From JAHEDH01 sp963753285 (GTDB lineage Bacteria > Actinomycetota > Acidimicrobiia > Spongiisociales > ZC4RG35), in NCBI GenBank assembly GCA_963753285.1, contig CAVWBT010000013.1, positions 1 through 64,000 on the forward strand: DNA of 64,000 nucleotides, in the 5' to 3' direction. Position 1 is the first letter of the stretch; the number at the start of each line of letters is the position of its first letter. Below are positions 16,679 to 26,684 of this stretch, piece after piece. The position numbers and the translations under genes are program-made. The notes below the pieces were generated by a model. The model was not told where the DNA came from, made no database searches, and worked only from the letters and a program-made list of their open reading frames with translations.

Positions 16679-18503
16679 TCAGCGCTCGAGGGCTCGCCGG
16701 AGAAATGCCGCCATCTGTCCGCGGGTCACGGGGTCGCCCGGGCAGAACCTGCTGTAGTCGAGCGGGTCGCAGCCCCTCGTGATGCCGGCGGCGGCGAGTG
16801 CTCCGATCTCGGGTTCGTACGGCGAGCCCGCCGAATCAGTGAAGCCGGACGCCACCGCAGGCAATTGGAGCGCCCGCACCAGGAACACCGCCATCTCACC
16901 CCTCGTAACCGTATCGTCGGGGCAGAACCTGGTCGGATCCCCGATCTCGCATCCGGTTGTGATCTCCGATGAATACAGCGCATCGATCTCGGCCTCGAAC
17001 CCGGAGCCGGTCGTGTCGGTGAACGGCGACTCGCCTGCGGGGAGATCGAGCGCCCGAACCAGGAACGCCGCCATCTGTCCGCGGGTCACACGCGGCGTCG
17101 GGACAGAACTCGTCGTTCCACGGGGCGTTGCAGCCACGAGTCACGTTCTCCCGTGCGAGCCAGGCGACGTCATCGGCGAAGACGTGGGTGTCGTCGACGT
17201 CCCAGAAGCCGGATGCGGGCAGCGGCTCGGGAGGCGGTGGGGAGTTGCCGAGATCGAGTTCACCTTCGAGCGGGTAGGCGCCGGCCGTGAACTCGCTGAG
17301 GATGTTCCACGACATCCAGCCAAGGCCGAGATCACCCATCGCGTCGATCTGCTCACGCACCTGGCCGGCGGAGTACCAGAAGTCCTGGATCCATGGCCGG
17401 AGCACCACGCTCGAACCGCCCATCCGGGCGAGGGCGTCTCGGCTGGCGAACGTGACGACCTCACGCGGATGGTCGTTGGGGACCGTGAAGCCGTACCAGC
17501 CGCTCGAGTAGTGGCTGGGGTAGATCATCGGGGACACCACGTCGACGGCCCCGATGATCGACTCGAAGTGCTGGCCGATCCCGCCGTCGGTCGGGGTGTT
17601 GGTGATCCACCCGAAGATGTCCGCGCCGGTGGCGCAACCTCGTGGCAGCAACTGCGAGCGCGCGTCAGTCAGGAAGGCGGAGATCGTCGCCACCCTCGAC
17701 GCCGCATCGGCCGGACCGTCGAACCGTGAGTATTCGCCTCCTCCGTCGGGGAACCGCACGTAATCGAATTGGACCTCGTCGACTCCGGCTGCGCACGCCT
17801 CCTCCGCCAGCGCCATGGCATACGCCCGCGGAGCCGGATCGGTGGGATCGAGGAACACCTGCCCGTTCTTGTTGAGCGGCCCGCCGGTCCGGGTGTCGAC
17901 GACCGCCCACGACGGGCGGGCCCACCCGGCGATCGGATCCTGGAACGACACGATGCGCGTGATGACGTACAACCCCGCCTGGTGTGCCCGGGAGACCCGC
18001 TCGGCGAGGTCGAACGCCGGGTCGGCTTGTGCCCCGATCGCGTCCACCTGCGGGACGGCGGAGTCGTGGTAGATCAGTCCGTTCTCGTTGCGGATGTCGA
18101 TGACGAGTGCGTTCACGGCCGAGTTCTCGGCGAGGCGCAACATCTCCGAGAATCCGGCTTCCGAGGCCGCCACCCACCCGGCCACGTGAAGGGCGCGCAC
18201 GATGCGGGGAGCAAGACGGAACGTGAACCCGGTCGAGCCGTCCCAGGCCACCGTTCTCGACCGATAGGCCGGCCGCTCGATGGTCAGCGAACCGGCGGGA
18301 AAGGCGCCGAGAAGGAACCGACCGCCGGCATCGGTTTTGGAAGTGATCTCGCCTCCCCGGATGACCGCTCCCTCGAGGGGGTCGCCGTCGAGATCCAACA
18401 CCCTGCCGGTGATCACCGCGTCGGCACGACCATCGGACACGTCGCCGACCACTCCTCCGAGCAGGGCGATTACGAGGCTTCCGACGACCAGCAGACGACG
18501 CAC
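16679..18503 (-). CDS. Secreted SLH-domain protein with DUF4015-type glycoside-hydrolase-like domain; frame interrupted at 17090
   Basis: The order is a signal peptide (about residues 1-27), a carboxypeptidase-regulatory-like beta domain (ITGRVLDLDGDPLEGAVIRG), a TIM-barrel putative glycosyl hydrolase (ALVIDIRNENGLIYH; VDEVQFDYVRFPDGG; VSPMIYPSHYS) and C-terminal surface-layer-homology repeats. The frame breaks at 17090, where removing one base turns CDPRTDG into VTRGQMAAFL and restores three SLH-like units to the stop at 16681. The joined product is about 607 residues. SLH units usually bind cell-wall polymers, so this is likely an envelope-attached polysaccharide enzyme. The M23 peptidase at 62491-63669 carries the same kind of tail. 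Confidence 0.8.
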
Positions 18504-18611
18504 GGATCCAGTATGGCGATCCGACTTCGGTCGACGCCCGGATTGCCTGGACGTGACTCAGGACAATCGCCGGGCGGCGCTAGCGTCGCAGCGCGGACGG
18601 AACGGGGGCTG

Positions 18612-20954
18612 ATGGAAGAACCGAGTGAGCTGCAACGGGATCTCGGATTCTGGAGCGCATTGACGATCGGTGCCGGCACGATGATCGGCGCAGGCATCTT
18701 CCTGCTCGCCGGGAGGGCGATCGAGGCGGCTGGCCCTGCCGCCCTGCTCTCGTATGCGTTCGCAGGCTTCGTGTGCATCCTCACCGCAGCAGCAGCCGCC
18801 GAACTGGCGACCGGGATGCCCACCTCGGGGGGCGACTACTACTTCGTCTCGCGTTCTCTCGGCGCAGCCTTCGGGGCGATCTCCGGAGTGGGCATCTGGC
18901 TGTCGCTGACCGTGGCGATCGCGTTCTACCTGGTTGGTACGGGCGAGTTCCTCGCCCAGGTGAGCCCGCTCCCGCAGGTCGCCGGTGCGCTCGGTGGTGC
19001 TGCCCTGCTCATGGTGCTCAACGTCGTGGGCGCAAAGGTGTCAGGCTCCGCCCAGATCGTGATCGTCCTCGCACTCCTGGTGATCCTGGGCGTCTTCGTC
19101 GTCGGCGGGACGCTCCAGGCCGAGACCGCGAATCTCACACCGTTCTTCCCGGAGGGCGGCGGAGCGGTGCTCTCCACGACGGCGCTCGTGTTCGTCTCGT
19201 TCCTCGGGTTCGTCAAGATCGCCGCGGTCGCAGAGGAGATCAAGGAGCCGGAGAAGAACCTGCCACGTGCGCTCATCGGATCCGTCGCATTGGTCACGTT
19301 CCTGTACATCGCGATCGTCCTGGTGGTAGCCGGCGTCTTCACCCAGGAGACGATCCGCGAGGTGCCCGACCCGCTCACCCGCACGGCCCGGCTCGCCTTT
19401 GGCGACGTAGGAGCCACCGGCATCATCATCGCCGGGCTCTTCGCCACGCTCTCATCGGCGAACGCCTCGATCCTGGCCGCATCACGGATCAACCTCGCCA
19501 TGTCGCGGGACGGCCTCTTCCCCGCGCGCCTCGCCGAGATCAACCGCCGCTTCGTCACGCCGCTCCGGGCGACCGTGCTGACGTCGGCCATCGCGGCCGT
19601 GCTGATCGTCGCGCTGCCCAACATCGAGGAGCTCGCCAAGATCGCATCGTCACTCCAGCTCTACTCGTATGCCGCCATCAATCTCGGAGCCGTGGCGCTG
19701 CGAGCAGCGGATCCGCCCTGGTACCGGCCGAGTTTCCGGGTCCCCCTTTCGCCGATCCCCCAGGTGCTCGGGGCGATCGGCTGTCTGGCGATCATCGGTT
19801 TCTCGGGATCGACTGCCCAGCTCGCCGTGGTCGGCTTGATCGCCGTGAGCCTCGGCTGGTACTGGGTGCGCCGATCTGTCGTCGACTTCGAGTCGGCGGT
19901 GCCCAGGCTCCGAGTGCGGTGGAACCAGCTCGGGCTCCGTGCGCTCTTTTCCCCACCCACCAACGTCGAGATCGAAGCAGGCACGGTGCCCGTCGCTCCC
20001 ATGGAGCACATTCTCGGCACCGAGGACCCACGACGCGTCGGCGTGGCCCTCGCCAATCCCGCAACGGAGCGCTCGTTGCTGCTCCTCGGCAGACTGCTCG
20101 CCGCCGGCGCCTCCGACCCGGGGGACGTCCTGCCCATCCGCCTGGTTCCGGTTCCGCGCCAGACACCGCTCGGCTCCGTCGACCAGGACGCCCGGGTCAT
20201 GCTGCAGGCTCGAGCTTCGATCAATCAGGTCCTCTGGGAGTTGCCACCCGCACCGTCGGAGACCGGTCGCCCGATCACGACCGAGATCAACAACGTGATT
20301 GTCGAACCCACGCACGATGTCGCCGTCGGACTCGTCCAGGCCACCACGAATCATCGAGCCGACCTTCTCGTGCTCGGCTGGCACGGCGGATTCTCGCTCG
20401 GCCGCATCGCAGACTCTCCGGTACGCAGAGTCGTTGCCGGTCTCCCTGCAGACTTCGCCGTCCTCCGAGACCGAGGGATGGAGCACATCGAACGGATCCT
20501 CGTGCCTTGGGGCGGTGGCCGCCATGCCCGGCTCGGTCTCGAGGCCGCGCTACGAATCGCAGCTGCCACGGGCGCCCGGATCGACGTGCTGCGAGCGGTC
20601 AAGGAAGACGCGGACACCGAGCGCGAAATCGCATCGGTGAACAACGAGATCGAACCCCTGACTTCGCAGGTCGATGTCACCGTCGACGTCCTCGTCCGCG
20701 CTTCCGAGGACGTCGTCGCGACCCTCGTCGAGGTCGCCGAGGCCGGAGGCCACGATCTGCTCATCATCGGAGCATCAGGCGAATCCGGTCTGCGCACCGT
20801 GCTGTTCGGCACGATCCCCGACATCGTCGCCGACCAGGCCCCGTGTTCGGTGCTGCTCGTGCGCCGATACATCCCCGAGCACTGGGCATACAAGACCTCC
20901 GAGCGTTTCAAGCGCCTTCGCGAGCGGGTCGGGCTCACCTCCTCGGCCGAATGA
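18612..20954 (+). CDS. APC-family amino acid permease with C-terminal tandem universal stress (USP) domains
   Basis: A 780-residue fusion. Residues 1 to about 430 form a 12-span APC permease beginning with LTIGAGTMIGAGIFLLAGRA, the conserved unwound helix 1 motif. The rest holds two USP-like domains (around LLVLGWHGGFSLGR and LLIIGASGESGLRTVLFGT), the second with the nucleotide-loop pattern GxSGxxGxRxxxxGT. Such fusions are thought to let ATP/AMP or second messengers gate amino acid uptake, but this is inferred. The frame runs upstream through the antisense of the neighbouring gene; the ATG at 18612 fits the family N-terminus and follows GGGGG. Confidence 0.87.
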   Translation: MEEPSELQRDLGFWSALTIGAGTMIGAGIFLLAGRAIEAAGPAALLSYAFAGFVCILTAAAAAELATGMPTSGGDYYFVSRSLGAAFGAISGVGIWLSLTVAIAFYLVGTGEFLAQVSPLPQVAGALGGAALLMVLNVVGAKVSGSAQIVIVLALLVILGVFVVGGTLQAETANLTPFFPEGGGAVLSTTALVFVSFLGFVKIAAVAEEIKEPEKNLPRALIGSVALVTFLYIAIVLVVAGVFTQETIREVPDPLTRTARLAFGDVGATGIIIAGLFATLSSANASILAASRINLAMSRDGLFPARLAEINRRFVTPLRATVLTSAIAAVLIVALPNIEELAKIASSLQLYSYAAINLGAVALRAADPPWYRPSFRVPLSPIPQVLGAIGCLAIIGFSGSTAQLAVVGLIAVSLGWYWVRRSVVDFESAVPRLRVRWNQLGLRALFSPPTNVEIEAGTVPVAPMEHILGTEDPRRVGVALANPATERSLLLLGRLLAAGASDPGDVLPIRLVPVPRQTPLGSVDQDARVMLQARASINQVLWELPPAPSETGRPITTEINNVIVEPTHDVAVGLVQATTNHRADLLVLGWHGGFSLGRIADSPVRRVVAGLPADFAVLRDRGMEHIERILVPWGGGRHARLGLEAALRIAAATGARIDVLRAVKEDADTEREIASVNNEIEPLTSQVDVTVDVLVRASEDVVATLVEVAEAGGHDLLIIGASGESGLRTVLFGTIPDIVADQAPCSVLLVRRYIPEHWAYKTSERFKRLRERVGLTSSAE

Positions 20955-20989
20955 CCTCCCTGGCGAATCGGCCCGTGGAGAACGTACCG

Positions 20990-21011
20990 ACGGCCCGCTG
21001 AGGCGGGCCGT
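20990..21011 (+). terminator. Terminator-like hairpin after the permease-USP gene
   Basis: A perfect 9-base-pair stem ACGGCCCGC / GCGGGCCGT with a TGAG loop lies 36 bases after the permease stop. No T-run follows, so it is a weak intrinsic terminator candidate or a transcript-end stabiliser. It separates the gene from the bactofilin-like gene. Confidence 0.5.
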
Positions 21012-21132
21012 ACCTCGAGCGACCCAGGCCGTTTCACCGCGATCGCCTGGTGCTGGCATCGGCCCAGGGCCTTATGGACCTCCCGCCCCGGTTGCACGTG
21101 ACGTAGGTTGGGTGATGCCAAGAGAGGAACTC

Positions 21133-22227
21133 ATGAAACGGATTGGATTCGTACTGCTCGCACTCGTCGTTGCCCTCCTGTCACTGGGGGCGGTGGCACT
21201 GGCCCAAGAGGAGGAGGAGTTCCTCGACGGCAAGCTCCGCTTCGGAGACGACATCACGGTCTCCGACGACGAGAGGATCGACGGCGATCTCTACCTGTTC
21301 GGTGGCGACATCTACGTCGACGGTGACGTGACGGGCGACCTGGTCGTCTTCGGGGGAACGGTCAGCGTCGGGGGTGAGATCGGCGGCGACTTGCTGGTCG
21401 GTGCCGGGACCGTCGAACTGACCGGCGCCGTGTTGGGCGACATCCGGACGGGCGCCGGCCAGGTGACGATTCGTGGCGACGTTGGCGAAGACATCCTCGC
21501 CGGAACCGGTCGACTGCGAGTTGACGGTGACGTGGGCGGCGACATCGTCTTTGGCGCCGGCCTGGTCGACATCGGCGGCACCGTGGCAGGTGACGTGCTG
21601 GGAGGAACCGGTTCGTACACGGTTACAGGAGAGGTGCTCGGCACCGAGGACGTCACCATCGAGAACTTCGATCTCGAGATCGAACGCCCGAACGTGTTCA
21701 TTCGCGGCCTGTCCCGCTTCGCCTCGTTGCTGCTCCTTGGGCTGCTGATCATGTGGCTCGGGCGATCCACGATCGAACGAAGCGTCGATGCTGTTGCCAA
21801 CCAACCGGGACCGACCGCCCTGTGGGGCTTCGGGTTCCTGTTCGGACTGCTCGCGGTTCCGCTGGGGGTGACGCTCGCCGGTGTGCTTTTGGCGATCCTG
21901 TTCGGTTGGCTGGGCCTCGGCCTCGTCGTTGGGGTGATCGTCTTCGCGGTCGTGCTCAGCTGGATTCTTGCGGCCGTGATGGGCTTCGTGGTGACCGCCG
22001 TGCTCGCTCCGATCACGATTGCTGCGTGGCTCGGAAACCGGTTCCTCCCCGAAGGTACTGCCGCCTACCTCGCCTTGGCGGCAGGACTTGCCGCACTCGT
22101 GATCCTCGGACTCGTCCCGGTCCTGAACGTCCTCGTCTGGTTCGCAGTCACGATCATGGGTGGTGGAGCCTGGCTCAGCCTGGTCCGCAGGGTGCGCGGG
22201 CCGGCGGAGGTCGCCGTGGAGGGGTGA
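21133..22227 (+). CDS. Membrane protein with bactofilin-like beta-helix domain
   Basis: A 364-residue exported membrane protein. A signal peptide (MKRIGFVLLALVVALLSLG) precedes a repeat region, residues about 30-180, with short periodic units such as DGDVTGDLVVFGG, GGEIGGDLLVGAG and DGDVGGDIVFGAG. These match the polymer-forming cytoskeletal (bactofilin) right-handed beta-helix pattern, here predicted outside the membrane. Four to five membrane spans follow. Proteins of this shape are common in actinobacteria and Gram-positives, with unknown role; a structural or scaffold role is plausible. The ATG has AGAGAGGAAC upstream. Confidence 0.75.
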   Translation: MKRIGFVLLALVVALLSLGAVALAQEEEEFLDGKLRFGDDITVSDDERIDGDLYLFGGDIYVDGDVTGDLVVFGGTVSVGGEIGGDLLVGAGTVELTGAVLGDIRTGAGQVTIRGDVGEDILAGTGRLRVDGDVGGDIVFGAGLVDIGGTVAGDVLGGTGSYTVTGEVLGTEDVTIENFDLEIERPNVFIRGLSRFASLLLLGLLIMWLGRSTIERSVDAVANQPGPTALWGFGFLFGLLAVPLGVTLAGVLLAILFGWLGLGLVVGVIVFAVVLSWILAAVMGFVVTAVLAPITIAAWLGNRFLPEGTAAYLALAAGLAALVILGLVPVLNVLVWFAVTIMGGGAWLSLVRRVRGPAEVAVEG

Positions 22228-22830
22228 CCCGAATATGGATGATGAACGCACTTCCGAGGGAAGGGCCGGCGGCCGGATGCCAAGCCGCTCTCGAAGCGCC
22301 GGCAGCGACGTCTCCGTGAACCCCTGAGCGAAGGGGAGTTGTCATCGTCAACGGATCGCTCCGGACCCGCGTCGCCGAACGGCTGCAATCGTTCGACCAG
22401 TCCGACGTGGTCCACAAACCGATCCCCCGGATTCTGTCGAGGCCCGTGTCGGGTCCGGGCGTCGCGACGGGAATCACCTTCGGCGGAACTCGATGCCTGA
22501 GGGCTTCGGCCACGTGTACACGACACAGGCGCACATCGAGGCGTGGGCGGCGGTGCTGCAGCCTGAGGGTTGGTCCGCTGCCGACACGGCCCGCCTTCAG
22601 CAGCATTTCATCGACCGATGATGAGGAGGAGCAGCTCGTTGCCGATCCGCGTTGTTGCCGATGAGCGCGAGCTGCACGCCTCTCCGGCGGGTCGCGAGAT
22701 CCCGGAGGCTCGTGGCCACGGCGATGGCCTTGCGAAAGAAGACGCGGCGTCAAGGACGGAAAGCGAAGATCGATCCCGACCGTTCGCCGGACGAGCAGTT
22801 TCTGTCATGGGTGGTGGATAGGTTGAGTCC
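22228..22830. other. Intergenic stretch of about 600 bases with no convincing gene
   Basis: No frame here looks like a normal gene. The best piece is a 42-codon frame at 22493-22621 (+), starting MPEGFGHVYTTQAHIEAWAA and ending QQHFIDR. It has plausible amphipathic composition but no recognisable family and no clear ribosome-binding site, so it may be the tail of a decayed gene. A frame at 22341 onward (VIVNGSLRTRVAERLQSF) looks similarly gene-like for about 40 codons in another phase. The gap just before the broken HNH gene may be an old insertion or deletion scar. Confidence 0.4.
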
Positions 22831-24197
22831 ATGGACACTGTGGGAGTGGATTTCGGGTCGTTGCCCGAGTTCGTGCCGTTCGATGACCCGGGGTTCGATG
22901 CGTTTGCGGACCAGCTGACCGCGATCTGGGCCGCTGCAGAACCGAGACCGGTCGAGGAAGCCGACCTGTCGTATCTGGCGACGCTACCGACCGGAAGTGT
23001 CGCCGCTTCCATGCTCACCGACCTCGACACAACCGGGGTGTCAGGCAGGAACCGGGTTTCCCTGCTCCAAGCCCGGATCCGGTCCCACTCGCACTTCCAA
23101 GCACTGATCTACGAGGACATCGCCGCCATCCACGACGCCTGCACCGATCTCGTCGACCCCGAACTCGCATGGGAGGCAGCCGCCTCCGAGATCCGGGCGG
23201 CGTTACGACTGACCCGCCGGGCCGCCGACCACCACCTCGACCTTGCACTCGCCCTGCGAGACCGACTCCCGGCAGTGCTCGCAGCGCTGAAAGCCGGCGA
23301 GATCGACCAACGCCGAGCAACTGTGATCGTCCGATGCCACCATCCATCTCCCCGACGACACCGCCCGGCTGGTCGCCGACCAGATCCTGCCCCGTGCAGG
23401 ACAGCTGACCACCGGCCAGCTCCGCCAACGACTCCGCAAGCTCGCCATCGAAACAGACCCCGACACCGCCAAAGCACGATACGAACAGGCGATCGAACAG
23501 CGTCGAGTCGAACTCGAACCCACCGACGACGCCACCGCCGACCTGATGATCCTCGACGCCCCACCCGACCGGGCCGCCGCCGCCCGCCGCCACATCGACC
23601 GGATCGCCCGATCCCTCCGCAGCCCAGACGAGACTCGCAGCATCGACCAGCTCCGCGCCGACATCGCCCTCGACCTCCTCACCGGACACACCCCAACCTT
23701 CGACAACTCGAAGTCTCAAGACCGAGGATCGGTGCACCTCACCGTCGACCTCACCACATTGACCGAACTCGACGACCACGCCGGACACCTCGCCGGATAC
23801 GGACCGGTCATCGCCGACCTCGCCCGCCAGACCGCCCGACGACAGGAACGGCTCGACCTGGCAATGGACCGTCACCGACCCAAACAGCGGCCAACCCATC
23901 ACCACCGGCGTCACCCGACGCCGACCCACCGCCCAACAACACCGCAACATCACCACCGCCAACCCAACCTGCATCTTCCCCGGCTGCCGCATGCCGGCCA
24001 TCGACTGCGACATCGACCACCGCACCGCCTGGACCGAGAACGGACCCACCATCGAAGACAACCTCGCCCCCCTCTGCCGCCACGACCACCGACTCAAACA
24101 CGAGTACGGCTGGCACCTCGAACGCCTCGACAACGCCGACCATCTCTGGACCAGCCCCCTCGGCCACACCCACACCACCAGCGGGCAACCCCCCTGA
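22831..24197 (+). pseudogene. DUF222/13E12-type HNH endonuclease, broken by two +1 shifts (23332 and 23858)
   Basis: The N-terminal DUF222 region is read in frame 1 to GEIDQRRATVIV. One extra base at 23331-23332 moves it to frame 2 (DATIHLPDDTARLVADQILP). A second extra base at 23857-23858 moves it to frame 3 (TGG CAA TGG ACC, WQWTVTDPNSGQP). The last part holds the HNH core: the zinc pair CIFPGC, then CDIDHRTAW, NLAPLCRHDHRLKH. Removing the two bases gives one protein of about 455 residues, typical of the multi-copy actinobacterial 13E12/REP family linked to mobile DNA. Both shifts are in CC pairs, so sequence error is possible. Confidence 0.8.
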
Positions 24198-24217
24198 GGC
24201 CCGGTAGCGTTGCCCCG

Positions 24218-26671
24218 ATGATCGAATCCGCCCCAGCTCGCGCCCGTGTCATCGTGATCGGCGGGGGGATCATCGGCGTGAGCGTGGCCTATCACCTCGC
24301 CGAGCTGGGCTGGACCGACGTCGTCGTCTGCGAGCGAGACAAGCTGACGTCCGGGACCACCTGGCACGCCGCCGGGTTGATGGTCACGTTCGGGTCGATG
24401 TCGTCGACGTCGACCGAGATGCGGATGTACACCCGCGACCTCTACACGCGGCTCGAAGCCGAGACCGGGCTGTCGACGGGGTTCAAGCCGGTCGGGTTCA
24501 TCGAGCTCGCCGCCGACGCCGACCGGCTGGAGGAATACCGCCGCGTCGCCGCCTTCAACCGAAACCTGGGTGTGGAGGTCCACGAGATCTCCCCCACCGA
24601 AGTCGCCGACCTGTTCCCGCTCGCTAGGACCGACGACCTCCTCGCCGGCTTCTACGTCCCCGGCGACGGGCGGGTCAACCCCGTCGACGCCACCATGTCG
24701 CTGGCCGCCGGAGCCCGGCAACAGGGCGTAAAGATCCTCCAGGGGTTGCCCGTCACGGGTCTGCTCACCGATCGAGGGACCGTGACCGGCGTGCAGACAC
24801 CAGCAGGCGACATCGAGGCGGAGTACGTCGTCAACTGCACCGGCATGTGGGCCCGGCAGCTCGGCGAGGACCACGGTGTCACGATCCCGCTCCAGGCGGC
24901 CGAGCACTACTACTTGATCACCGACGAGGTCCCGGGCATCGATCCGTCGTGGCCGGTGATCGAGGACCCCGCCTCGTACGGCTACTACCGCGAAGAAGTG
25001 GGCGGGCTGATGATCGGGCTGTTCGAACCCGAATGCGCGCCATGGAACGTCGAAACCATCCCCGACTCGTTCTCGTTCGGCGAGATCCAACCGGACTGGG
25101 ACCGCATGGGCCCGTACGTGGAGAAGGCGATGGGCCGGGTCCCGGTCAGCCAGGACGTCGGAATCAGGAAGTTCTTCTGCGGACCCGAGAGCTTCACTCC
25201 CGACCTGGCCCCGGTCGTCGGCGAGGCTCCCGAGCTGCGCAACTACTTCGTCGCCGCCGGTCTGAACTCGATCGGGATCCTCACCGCCGGCGGACTCGGA
25301 CGCCTGGTCGCCCGTTGGATCTTCGACGGTCGTCCGGACACCGACGTCACCGGCATCAACATCGACCGACTCCACCCCTATCAGACCGATCCCGAGTACC
25401 GGCGGAAGCGGACCGTCGAGTCGCTCGGCATGGTCTACCGAGCCCACTACCCAAACCAGTCGATGCAGACCGCGAGGAACATCAAGCTGTCGCCCCTCCA
25501 CGATCGGCTTGCCGAGCGCGGCGCCTACTTCCGCGAAGTGAGCGGCTGGGAAGGAGCTGATTGGTACGCACCCGCAGGTGTGGAGCCGAAGGTGGATCGC
25601 CTCTCATGGGGCCGGGAGAACTGGTTCCCGTACTGGCGGGATGAGCACCAGGCGATCAGGAACGCAGTGGGAGTGATGGACATGTCGTTCATGTCCAAGT
25701 TCTCGGTCGAAGGCCGAGACGCGGCGCGATTGCTGGAACGGCTCTCGGCGAACCGGATCGACGAACAGCCGGGCCGCATCACCTACACCCAGTGGCTCAA
25801 CGAAGGCGGGACGATCGAAGCCGATCTCACCGTGACCAAGCTCGACGACGACCGCTTCTGGGTGGTGGCATCCGACACCGCCCAGCGCCATGTCGAGACC
25901 TGGATGCGCCGCCACGCAGCGATGCTGAGCGACGTTGCGATCATCGACGCCACTTCTGAGTACGCCCAGATCAACGTGCATGGGCCACTCTCGCGGGACC
26001 TGCTGGCCGCTGTCACCGACACCGACCTGTCCAACGAGGCGTTCGCGTTCCGCGATGCTCGACACATCGAGGTCGGCGGAGTGCCCGTGCTCTGCGTGCG
26101 GATCACCTACGTCGGTGAGCTCGGGTATGAGCTGTATGTTCCGGCGGGCGACGCTGTCGAGGCCTACGACCGGCTGGTTGGCGCCGGCTCGAGCTTCGGT
26201 TTGCGCCATGCCGGGCTGAAGGCGCTCGGGAGCCTCCGAATGGAGAAGGGCTATCGCGACTACGGCCACGACATCGACAACACCGACGACCCGTACGAGG
26301 CCGGGCTGGGCTTCGCCGTCGATCTCGGCAAGCCCGGGTTCATCGGCAGGGATGCGCTCATCGCTCGGAAGCAGGCGGGGCCGCCCAACCGTCGTTTGGC
26401 ACAGATACTCCTGACCGACCCCGAGCCACTGATGTTCCATGGCGAGGTGGTGTACCGGGACGGCGAGGCGGTCGGGTACATGCGGGCGGCCTCGTACGGT
26501 CACACACTCGGCGGCGCCGTCGGTCTGGCGATGGTCAGCGCCGACCAGCCGATCACGAGCAGCTTCATGCAGTCGGGGGCCTGGCAGGTCGACATCGCCG
26601 GCAATCGGCACGACGCCACCGCCTCGCTGACGCCGCTCTACGACCCCGCCGGGGGGCGCGTCCACATCTGA
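24218..26671 (+). CDS. FAD-dependent dimethylglycine/sarcosine dehydrogenase-like protein with GcvT domain
   Basis: An 817-residue two-part enzyme. The N-terminal half is a DAO-type flavoprotein with VIGGGIIGVSVAYHLAE and His50 in SGTTWHAAG, the position of covalent flavin attachment in dimethylglycine dehydrogenases. The middle has the FAO connecting domain (RRKRTVESLGMVYRAHYP). The C-terminal half is an aminomethyltransferase (GcvT) folate-binding domain and barrel end (ITYVGELGYELYVP; LRMEKGYRDYGHDI). It would oxidatively demethylate an N-methylamino acid and pass the one-carbon unit to tetrahydrofolate. The ATG at 24218 is chosen because upstream in-frame codons belong to the nuclease. 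Confidence 0.87.
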   Translation: MIESAPARARVIVIGGGIIGVSVAYHLAELGWTDVVVCERDKLTSGTTWHAAGLMVTFGSMSSTSTEMRMYTRDLYTRLEAETGLSTGFKPVGFIELAADADRLEEYRRVAAFNRNLGVEVHEISPTEVADLFPLARTDDLLAGFYVPGDGRVNPVDATMSLAAGARQQGVKILQGLPVTGLLTDRGTVTGVQTPAGDIEAEYVVNCTGMWARQLGEDHGVTIPLQAAEHYYLITDEVPGIDPSWPVIEDPASYGYYREEVGGLMIGLFEPECAPWNVETIPDSFSFGEIQPDWDRMGPYVEKAMGRVPVSQDVGIRKFFCGPESFTPDLAPVVGEAPELRNYFVAAGLNSIGILTAGGLGRLVARWIFDGRPDTDVTGINIDRLHPYQTDPEYRRKRTVESLGMVYRAHYPNQSMQTARNIKLSPLHDRLAERGAYFREVSGWEGADWYAPAGVEPKVDRLSWGRENWFPYWRDEHQAIRNAVGVMDMSFMSKFSVEGRDAARLLERLSANRIDEQPGRITYTQWLNEGGTIEADLTVTKLDDDRFWVVASDTAQRHVETWMRRHAAMLSDVAIIDATSEYAQINVHGPLSRDLLAAVTDTDLSNEAFAFRDARHIEVGGVPVLCVRITYVGELGYELYVPAGDAVEAYDRLVGAGSSFGLRHAGLKALGSLRMEKGYRDYGHDIDNTDDPYEAGLGFAVDLGKPGFIGRDALIARKQAGPPNRRLAQILLTDPEPLMFHGEVVYRDGEAVGYMRAASYGHTLGGAVGLAMVSADQPITSSFMQSGAWQVDIAGNRHDATASLTPLYDPAGGRVHI

Positions 26672-26684
26672 ACACTGCGCGGGC

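Noticed and set aside
17769..18611. N-terminal extension of the permease-USP protein by 281 residues
   Set aside because: It is antisense to the secreted hydrolase gene and lacks structure; the ATG at 18612 fits the family start.
22493..22621. A 42-residue gene
   Set aside because: It has no ribosome-binding site and no recognisable family, so it is mentioned only within the intergenic entry.
23015..25501. An 828-residue leftward protein antisense to the nuclease and dehydrogenase
   Set aside because: It is Gly/Val/Arg-rich shadow sequence without motifs; the plus strand carries clear HNH and FAD-dehydrogenase signatures.
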